NCBI GenBank assembly: GCA_958427375.1
Contig: CAUABY010000117.1
Span: 1-6,722, forward strand
Direction of reading: 5' to 3'
Length of the DNA stretch: 6,722 bases
From: an uncultured Eubacteriales bacterium
Lineage (GTDB): Bacteria > Bacillota > Clostridia > Oscillospirales > Oscillospiraceae
Shown: in pieces, positions 1-4,283 of the stretch
How the letters are laid out: every line of letters begins with the position of its first letter
Numbering within the stretch: the first letter of the stretch is position 1
Program-made: the position numbers and the translations under genes
Notes under the pieces: model-generated
Databases searched by the model: none
Told to the model about the DNA's origin: nothing
What the model saw: the letters and a program-made list of their open reading frames with translations, nothing else

Positions 1-18
1 CAAGCTTGAGAAAAGCAT
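1..18 (-). CDS. Start of an unknown gene running off the left edge (partial)
   Basis: Reading leftwards, an ATG at 18-16 opens a frame with no stop for its six visible codons (M-L-F-S-S-L). A GGAG motif at 32-29 lies 10 nt upstream of the ATG, slightly long but usable. A near-consensus sigma-A promoter lies about 40 nt further upstream, which is the main reason to believe a gene starts here. The visible residues would suit the start of a hydrophobic N-terminus, but six codons cannot identify a product. The true start could also lie beyond the window. Confidence 0.35.
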
Positions 19-63
19 CTATCTATGTCTCCAAAATATATATGTATTTTCCAATTATAGATT

Positions 64-92
64 ATTATAAACATTGCCGCTTTAAATTTCAA
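64..92 (-). promoter_or_regulatory. Sigma-A promoter for the left-edge gene
   Basis: On the minus strand a -35 element TTGAAA (92-87) is followed by a 17-nt spacer and a perfect -10 element TATAAT (69-64). Transcription should start near 57 and run out of the window on the left. The -35 lies just beyond the T-tract of the terminator at 97-128, so the upstream small RNA is closed off immediately before this promoter. Confidence 0.7.
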
Positions 93-96
93 CAAC

Positions 97-128
97 AAAA
101 AAACTCCTCTGGCGAAAACCAGAGGAGT
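97..128 (-). terminator. Rho-independent terminator of the small RNA
   Basis: On the minus strand a perfect 10-bp stem (128-119 with 112-103) closes a 6-nt loop and is followed by a run of seven T (103-97, the first of them part of the stem). The U-tract is only on the minus-strand transcript; reading rightwards the hairpin is followed by GCCCC. It therefore terminates minus-strand transcription and marks the 3' end of the RNA feature to its right. Confidence 0.9.
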
Positions 129-335
129 GCCCCGCGAGTGCCGTGCCGGTCCAATTATAACCTGCACAATACGGCAGGTGGGTCGCCTAAGTTCTGTTTC
201 GCTGCTTCCAACGTCCAGCCGAGGCCGGGAGGCCTGCAATCCGCAGATTCAAGTCGGCATCCCTTATTAGAGATGTGGGTTTAATGGACCGTTAAGCTCA
301 TTATGAGCAGCACGCACACCGCAGGAACTTGTTTA
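97..335 (-). ncRNA. ssrS: Structured small RNA, candidate 6S RNA (SsrS)
   Basis: This 235-nt stretch lacks a convincing gene but holds dense, nested RNA structure on the minus strand. AAGUUC (330-325) pairs with GAACUU (194-189). GCUGCU (311-306) pairs with AGCAGC (206-201). AACGGUCCA (293-285) pairs with UGGACGUU (217-210) with one bulged G. Three small hairpins sit inside (275-258, 246-234, 234-223). A further hairpin (179-160) and the terminator follow. The 5' part reads CCUGCGGUGUGCGUG, which resembles from memory the conserved 5' closing-stem segment of 6S RNA. The neighbouring DUF1292 gene fits, since Bacillus 6S-1 lies not far from its DUF1292 gene. Against 6S, the nested helices leave a smaller central bubble than expected. 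The 5' end is uncertain; a weak TAAAAT box lies at about 338-343, and co-transcription with the upstream gene is possible. I am fairly sure of a structured RNA, much less sure of its name. Confidence 0.55.
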
Positions 336-358
336 ATTTTATGCCGCGCAGTAGGAAC

Positions 359-643
359 TTATTCCCCATCCTCATCGTCAAAGAGGATGGACATAAAGTG
401 TTCGTACACATCCTCCAGCTCTGCGTCATCATCGACGGATTCATATATCTCGTCATTATTCTCATCGAGCATGGAACGGAGTATTATTATACCGTAATCC
501 GGGTCATCTTCGGGCATATCCGCAGGCAGAAAGGCCGTATAGTTATTGCCCTTATACTCCATGCTGTCCAAGATTTCCAGCTCAAACTCCTGTCCGTCAT
601 CATCGACTATCGTGACAAAATCACTTCCGAAGTCCTCACTCAT
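359..643 (-). CDS. DUF1292 family small acidic protein
   Basis: This 94-residue protein is recognised as a DUF1292 (YrzB-like) member. The family pattern is visible: an opening strand F-V-T-I-V-D-D-D-G-Q-E (9-19), then E-L-E-I-L-D-S (21-27), Y-T-A-F-L-P (35-40) and an acidic Y-G-I-I-I-L-R segment (50-56), ending in a strongly acidic tail (D/E at 60-94). Its size matches the usual 85-100 residues. There is no signal peptide or membrane segment, so it is cytoplasmic. The biochemical function of the family is unknown. In many Firmicutes it sits near alaS, ruvX and mltG; none of those is in this window. The start is firm: AGGAGG at 657-652 lies 8 nt from the ATG, and a promoter lies just upstream. 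The gene ends 24 bp before the structured RNA, so read-through could join them. Confidence 0.85.
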   Translation of the reverse strand: MSEDFGSDFVTIVDDDGQEFELEILDSMEYKGNNYTAFLPADMPEDDPDYGIIILRSMLDENNDEIYESVDDDAELEDVYEHFMSILFDDEDGE

Positions 644-676
644 TTTATCTGCCTCCTGTCTGCTTTACTTGAGATT

Positions 677-705
677 ATTGTAACGCATACATGGCGATAA
701 ATCAA
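677..705 (-). promoter_or_regulatory. Sigma-A promoter of the DUF1292 gene
   Basis: On the minus strand TTGATT (705-700), a 17-nt spacer and TACAAT (682-677) form a good sigma-A promoter. It starts transcription near 670, giving a leader of roughly 27 nt that contains the AGGAGG site. It lies between the BofC-like gene and the DUF1292 gene, so the latter can be expressed on its own. Confidence 0.6.
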
Positions 706-734
706 TAGCGAATTCATGGCACTTTTTAAGTTTT

Positions 735-1076
735 TTATGATCCAAAGTCCTCCAAAAGCTCTAAAAGTTCCTGCCTGTCCACAACCGGGATGCCGCGCTC
801 AAGCATGGCTCTGTCCGCCCCGCGCAGGCTCGCGACCTCAATCGCCGTGACAGTTTCAGGCGTTCGCCCCTTCGCCCCGGCATACACCGCGACAAAGCCA
901 TCGCAGTTTTTGAGGAAATATTTTGCGCTCTCCTCCTGACTTGAGTAGCGCGCGTATATCTCCGCCGGGAGCGTGTCACGCGTATGCGGGTGCAGGCTTC
1001 TGACTGCCTCCGAGCCGGTGTAGACCGCCGCCGCGGTGAGTGCGGCGAGCACGGTGAGTTTTAGTCTTATCTTCAT
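735..1076 (-). CDS. Small exported or membrane-anchored protein with BofC-like C-terminal domain
   Basis: The 113-residue product starts with a short positive segment and a hydrophobic stretch (M-K-I-R-L-K-L then about 8-20), consistent with a signal peptide or single membrane anchor, so the rest probably lies outside the membrane. Residues 52-112 read like the C-terminal domain of BofC: a strand Y-F-L-K-N-C-D-G-F-V-A-V-Y (53-65), then T-V-T-A-I-E-V-A-S-L (75-84), D-R-A-M-L-E-R-G-I (88-96) and E-L-L-E-L-L-E-D-F (103-111). In Bacillus, BofC is a forespore protein that restrains SpoIVB-dependent signalling to pro-sigma-K; the present protein lacks a full-length BofC N-domain, so that role is inference. 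The start is supported by an AAGGGG site 7 nt before the ATG. A TATACT box at 1107-1102 could be its -10, but the -35 (TTTTCC) is poor, and a sporulation sigma factor is possible. No terminator follows it; read-through into the DUF1292 gene is plausible. Confidence 0.65.
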   Translation of the reverse strand: MKIRLKLTVLAALTAAAVYTGSEAVRSLHPHTRDTLPAEIYARYSSQEESAKYFLKNCDGFVAVYAGAKGRTPETVTAIEVASLRGADRAMLERGIPVVDRQELLELLEDFGS

Positions 1077-1207
1077 GTCATTCCCCTTTTCCCCGAATTT
1101 CAGTATAATTATTTCTCATTTTTGGGAAAATATACACTATATGCTCAGTCTCCTTTCATGCACCGGGCAAAAAATTTACATTTTCTCTACCGCTGAGGAA
1201 AATTATG

Positions 1208-1216
1208 TGGTATACT
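1208..1216 (+). promoter_or_regulatory. Possible extended -10 promoter for the penicillin-binding protein gene
   Basis: TGG-TATACT forms an extended -10 element (TGn before the hexamer). No good -35 lies 17 nt upstream. Transcription from here would begin near 1223 and leave a leader of about 100 nt before the ATG at 1322. The 245-bp spacer 1077-1321 separates divergent genes and must contain both promoters; apart from this box and the weak minus-strand TATACT at 1107-1102 I see no strong element in it. Confidence 0.35.
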
Positions 1217-1321
1217 GTTATATTAGAATGATTATGCCCTGTGATGCCCCGCGGCTTTCAACGGGCTCAGGCACCAAGTCACCGAAGCTTTCACGCCTTT
1301 TTTCGGAGGTAACACCCTTAG

Positions 1322-3793
1322 ATGAGCAACGACAACTTTAATAACAACAATAATATAAATAACACCGGCAGACACTACACCGGCCGCGGAAACAACGAAA
1401 CCGGCAGGCATGGCACAGGCCGCATGAATGACGATGCCGGCAGCAATAATACCGGCAGGCACAACAGCGGTGGCAGCAATGGCACAGGACGCATGAACGA
1501 CAAGTCCGCCTCTGACAGGACTGAGCCGCCCGCTCCCGCTGACAGCGGCAGGGCGCGCAAGAAGCCTTTCTTCCTCTTTCGCGCGGCGGATACCACCATT
1601 GAGCTTATAAGCTCTATAATAAGCGGCTTTTTCAAGGTTTTCGGCACACTGCTTCTCATCATCGCCGTAACAGGCATGCTCTTTGCCTGCGTATTCGCCT
1701 ACTATGTAAAAACGAGCCTCACCCCAAACCTTGACATCTCCCTCGACGACTACAAGCTCAACCAGTCGAGCACGATATACTATCAGGACGCGGGCGGCGA
1801 ATGGCGCGAGCTTGGCACTATATCCGGCCGCCAGAACCGCGTGTGGGTGGACTACAGCGACATCCCCTGGTACATGGAAAAGGCCGTTGTCGCCATTGAG
1901 GACAAACGCTTTTACGACCACAAGGGTGTGGACTGGTACCGCACTTCGGGCGCGTTTATAAAGATGTTCGCCACCATGCAGAACAGCTACGGCGGCTCGA
2001 CCATCACCCAGCAGCTCATCAAGAACCTGACCGGTCAGGATCAGGTCACGGTGCAGCGAAAGCTGACGGAGATTTTCGGCGCGCTGGAGCTTGAAAAGCG
2101 CTACGACAAGCAGGAGATTATCGAATGGTATCTCAATGCGGTCTACTTTGGCGAGGGCTGCTATGGCGTGCAGACCGCCGCGCAGACCTATTTCGGCAAG
2201 GATGTGAGTGAGCTCAGCCTGGCCGAGTGCGCCTCCATCGTGGGCATCACGAATAAGCCCACCTACTATGACCCTTTCTACAATGAGGAGAACAACAAAG
2301 AGCGCCAGGAAACTATTCTGCGCGAGATGTACGAGCAGGGCTATATCGACTACCAGATGTACACGGACGCCGTGGCCGAGGAGCTTGTATTCACCCGCAG
2401 CGTTGACGACGACTACACCCAGCGCATTTACAGTTACTATGAGGAGGTTGTGATTGACGATCTCATCCACGACCTCATGGAGCGCAAGGGCATAAGCCGC
2501 GAGGCCGCGACCACGCTTGTTTATAACGGCGGCTATAAGATATACTGCTGCCTCGATGTGGGCGTTCAGTCCGCTATTGACTCAATTTACACCGATCTCT
2601 CCGCCATACCCGGCGGCACCAGAAACGGCGAACAGCTTCAAAGTGCCATTGTCGTGATGAACCCCTTTGACGGGCGCATCCTCGGTCTTGCGGGCGGCGT
2701 CGGCACAAAGGACCGCAACTTCCCGCTCAACCGCGCGACCGGCACCTACCGCTCCCCCGGCTCGTCGATAAAGCCGCTGGCCTCCTATGGCCCCGCGGTC
2801 GACATGGGGCTTATCACCCCGACGACGCTTGTAAATGACATGCCCGGCATGCACCTGAGCGGCACAAACTGGTTCCCCGCAAATGACAGCAACTTCTACT
2901 TTTATGGCACAGTCACCATCTATCAGGCGCTGGAGAACTCGCTGAACACCGTGGCGGCGCAGATAGTCGACAAGCTCACGCCGCAGACCTCATACAACTA
3001 TCTCACATCAAAGCTTGGCTTTACAAGCCTTCTCCCGTCTGACGCGGACTATGCGCCTATGGCGCTGGGTCAGATGGCATACGGCGTGACAGTGCGCGAG
3101 ATGGCGCAGGCCTACTGCTCCTTCGTAAATGACGGCGTGTTCACCTATGGGCGCACATACTCGCTCGTGACGGACTTTGACGGCAACACCATCATTGATA
3201 ACTCCCCCGTCACCATCGACGCGTTCAAGCCAAACACCGCCTACACCATGACCTACATGCTGCAAAACGCCGTTGAAAACGGCACCGGCAAGGAGGCGCG
3301 GCTTTACAACATGCCAGTCGCCGGCAAGACCGGCAGCTCCACCGACTACAAGGACCGCTGGTTCTGCGGCGTGACCCCGTACTACTGCGCCGCCGTCTGG
3401 ACGGGCTATGACATTCCGCAGGTCGTAACCGGCAACGGCAACCCCGCCGCACAGCTCTGGCGCAAGGTCATGCAGCAGCTGCACGACGGGCTTGAGTACA
3501 AGGCCTTCACCTACCCGTATATCGGCGAAAATACCGGCATTTTCGGCATAACCAACGGCTACACCAGCGACCTTGACACCGGCACGGATGATGATTTCAC
3601 CGGCTGGGGCAGCAGTTCCGGCGATACCGGCCTTGACTGGGGCAGCGGCTCCGGTGACACCGGCATCGACTGGGGCAGCGGCTCCGGCGACACCGGTATC
3701 GACTGGGGCAATAATTCCGGCGGCACCGGCTGGGGTGACAACTCCGGCTGGGGCGGCATCGACTGGGGCAACGGCACGGATTATCTCGGCTGA
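1322..3793 (+). CDS. Class A penicillin-binding protein (glycosyltransferase/transpeptidase, PBP1A type)
   Basis: This 823-residue bifunctional enzyme polymerises lipid II into glycan strands and cross-links stem peptides outside the membrane. Order: cytoplasmic tail 1-100, membrane helix about 104-128, glycosyltransferase family 51 domain about 150-320, transpeptidase about 440-715, tail 745-823. The GT51 motifs are complete: catalytic Glu193 in E-D-K-R-F-Y-D-H, G-G-S-T-I-T-Q-Q (224-231), R-K-L-T-E with Glu250, and Y-L-N-A-V-Y-F-G (270-277). The transpeptidase motifs are complete: Ser481-Ser-Ile-Lys484, Ser540-Leu-Asn542 and Lys669-Thr-Gly671. Both activities should therefore be intact. The N-tail has six TGR tripeptides in an Asn-rich background, and the C-tail repeats an 11-residue G-S-G-S-G-D-T-G-I-D-W unit. 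The start follows GGAGG (1305-1309) at an unusually long 12 nt; an in-frame TAG at 1319-1321 rules out an earlier start. The gene stands alone, divergent from the BofC-like gene. Confidence 0.95.
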   Translation: MSNDNFNNNNNINNTGRHYTGRGNNETGRHGTGRMNDDAGSNNTGRHNSGGSNGTGRMNDKSASDRTEPPAPADSGRARKKPFFLFRAADTTIELISSIISGFFKVFGTLLLIIAVTGMLFACVFAYYVKTSLTPNLDISLDDYKLNQSSTIYYQDAGGEWRELGTISGRQNRVWVDYSDIPWYMEKAVVAIEDKRFYDHKGVDWYRTSGAFIKMFATMQNSYGGSTITQQLIKNLTGQDQVTVQRKLTEIFGALELEKRYDKQEIIEWYLNAVYFGEGCYGVQTAAQTYFGKDVSELSLAECASIVGITNKPTYYDPFYNEENNKERQETILREMYEQGYIDYQMYTDAVAEELVFTRSVDDDYTQRIYSYYEEVVIDDLIHDLMERKGISREAATTLVYNGGYKIYCCLDVGVQSAIDSIYTDLSAIPGGTRNGEQLQSAIVVMNPFDGRILGLAGGVGTKDRNFPLNRATGTYRSPGSSIKPLASYGPAVDMGLITPTTLVNDMPGMHLSGTNWFPANDSNFYFYGTVTIYQALENSLNTVAAQIVDKLTPQTSYNYLTSKLGFTSLLPSDADYAPMALGQMAYGVTVREMAQAYCSFVNDGVFTYGRTYSLVTDFDGNTIIDNSPVTIDAFKPNTAYTMTYMLQNAVENGTGKEARLYNMPVAGKTGSSTDYKDRWFCGVTPYYCAAVWTGYDIPQVVTGNGNPAAQLWRKVMQQLHDGLEYKAFTYPYIGENTGIFGITNGYTSDLDTGTDDDFTGWGSSSGDTGLDWGSGSGDTGIDWGSGSGDTGIDWGNNSGGTGWGDNSGWGGIDWGNGTDYLG
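1364..1492 (+). repeat. TGR tripeptide repeats in the cytoplasmic tail
   Basis: Six TGR tripeptides (residues 15-17, 20-22, 27-29, 32-34, 44-46, 55-57), four of them followed by His or Met, lie in an Asn/Gly-rich background before the membrane helix of the penicillin-binding protein. At DNA level the unit is a degenerate ACCGGCAGGCA. The segment should be disordered and basic (one Arg per unit). Confidence 0.75.
3608..3706 (+). repeat. Three tandem 33-bp repeats encoding the G/D/W tail
   Basis: Three consecutive 33-bp units encode G-S-S-S-G-D-T-G-L-D-W followed by two copies of G-S-G-S-G-D-T-G-I-D-W (residues 763-795). Degenerate copies continue to the stop, with further D-W-G and G-W-G motifs up to residue 816. 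The last two units differ only at synonymous positions, which suggests recent slippage or recombination expansion. Confidence 0.85.
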
Positions 3794-3826
3794 GCTAAGC
3801 CCCTCACCCGCAATCTACAAGCAGCT

Positions 3827-3848
3827 GGAAAATCGTCCAACATTTTCC
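3827..3848. repeat. Inverted repeat abutting a -35 element
   Basis: GGAAAAT (3827-3833) and ATTTTCC (3842-3848) form a perfect 7-bp inverted repeat with an 8-nt centre. It ends 1 bp before the TTGACA at 3850. There is no T-tract, so it is not a normal terminator for the penicillin-binding protein gene. It could be a protein-binding site or a weak hairpin at the end of the upstream transcript. Confidence 0.4.
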
Positions 3849-3849
3849 G

Positions 3850-3878
3850 TTGACAATATTAATTCATTGTGTTACATT
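3850..3878 (+). promoter_or_regulatory. Sigma-A promoter of the 93-residue protein gene
   Basis: A perfect -35 TTGACA (3850-3855), a 17-nt spacer and TACATT (3873-3878) form a strong sigma-A promoter, with initiation near 3885. A direct repeat GTTACA (3871-3876 and 3882-3887, 11 bp apart) and an inverted repeat GTGTT/AACAC (3869-3873, 3887-3891) cover the -10 and start site, where a repressor could act. Confidence 0.75.
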
Positions 3879-3906
3879 TTAGTTACAACACTGGAGGTGC
3901 TTTTTA

Positions 3907-4188
3907 GTGGCAAAAACATTGGAGTATAAGGGTCATCCTCTCCAAAGGAAAGACAACATCATTTATTACGGCAGCTTTGCAGACAAATACATTGCAATGC
4001 TTCAGATTCTCGACACCAAGAAAGTAAAGGATCTTGACGTTGCAAGCAAAGTTTCGGTTCAGCTTCAGCTCACCGACCCGTCCATCAAGTCAAAGGACAG
4101 AGTGGTGAAAAAGAGCGAAAAGGACAGCCTGTACCTCGCCCTGGATGTTGCCGCGGTGTGGCTTGAGCGCGCACTTTCCTCCAGATAA
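3907..4188 (+). CDS. Small soluble protein of unknown function
   Basis: A 93-residue protein with a GTG start; GGAGG (3893-3897) lies 9 nt upstream and a strong promoter lies before that, so expression is well supported. There is no signal peptide or membrane segment, so it should be cytoplasmic. Visible parts: L-E-Y-K-G-H-P-L (5-12), I-I-Y-Y-G (18-22), K-Y-I-A-M-L-Q-I-L (28-36), V-S-V-Q-L-Q-L-T-D-P (49-58), a Lys-rich stretch (61-72) and a C-terminal amphipathic helix A-L-D-V-A-A-V-W-L-E-R-A-L (78-90). The alternation suggests a compact mixed alpha/beta fold. I have an impression of similar short proteins in Oscillospiraceae but cannot name a family or function. It lies 95 bp upstream of the SH3/NlpC-P60 gene with no terminator between them, so the two may share a transcript. 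Codon use is less GC-biased than in its neighbours. Confidence 0.8.
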   Translation: MAKTLEYKGHPLQRKDNIIYYGSFADKYIAMLQILDTKKVKDLDVASKVSVQLQLTDPSIKSKDRVVKKSEKDSLYLALDVAAVWLERALSSR

Positions 4189-4257
4189 GGGATAGGACTT
4201 CTCCCGGATTAAAAACATCTGAACGGAGCTGCTGCTCCGCAAGTTGAACTTATCCCT
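4188..4257 (+). promoter_or_regulatory. Candidate structured RNA leader (three-way junction)
   Basis: The spacer before the hydrolase gene can fold into one closed element. The basal stem pairs AGGGATA (4188-4194) with TATCCCT (4251-4257), continued by GACTT (4196-4200) with AAGTT (4241-4245, one G-U pair). Inside are two hairpins: CGGAT (4205-4209) with ATCTG (4217-4221, one G-U pair), and CGGAGC (4224-4229) with GCTCCG (4234-4239). No T-tract follows, so it is not an intrinsic terminator. It ends 26 nt before the hydrolase start and 10 nt before its ribosome binding site. It does not match any riboswitch class I can recall; a processing site or translation control is equally possible. Confidence 0.4.
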
Positions 4258-4283
4258 AAATAAACATAAAGGATCTGTTTTCA

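Noticed and set aside
6..284. 92-codon plus-strand frame over the small RNA region
   Set aside because: It crosses the promoter, terminator and RNA helices on the other strand, lacks a ribosome binding site, and resembles no protein.
97..335. Signal recognition particle RNA, because of GGAAGCAGC on the minus strand
   Set aside because: The conserved apical-loop sequence around that motif and the matching opposite strand are missing, and three hairpins lie where the simple apical helix should be.
97..335. RNase P RNA or tmRNA
   Set aside because: No GAGGAAAGUCC core of RNase P and no tRNA-like end with a CCA tail or tag-peptide frame of tmRNA could be found.
1232..2470. 412-codon open frame on the minus strand across the first half of the penicillin-binding protein gene
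   Set aside because: It lies opposite a gene with complete catalytic motifs, has no ribosome binding site or recognisable domain, and its long openness follows from the GC-rich codons of the plus-strand gene.
3008..3484. 158-codon minus-strand frame opposite the transpeptidase domain
   Set aside because: Shadow of the plus-strand gene; Gly/Val/Ala/His-rich composition typical of antisense reading and no start signals.
3608..3706. RTX calcium-binding nonapeptides or dockerin repeats in the PBP tail
   Set aside because: The unit is 11 residues and does not match the G-G-x-G-x-D-x-x-x pattern or the paired dockerin loops.
3827..3848. Terminator of the penicillin-binding protein gene
   Set aside because: The hairpin is short and AT-rich and is followed by GTTGACA rather than a T-tract; it is listed only as an inverted repeat.
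4188..4257. ydaO/yuaA c-di-AMP riboswitch
   Set aside because: The position before a wall hydrolase fits, but the element is too short and I cannot align the conserved segments of that class.
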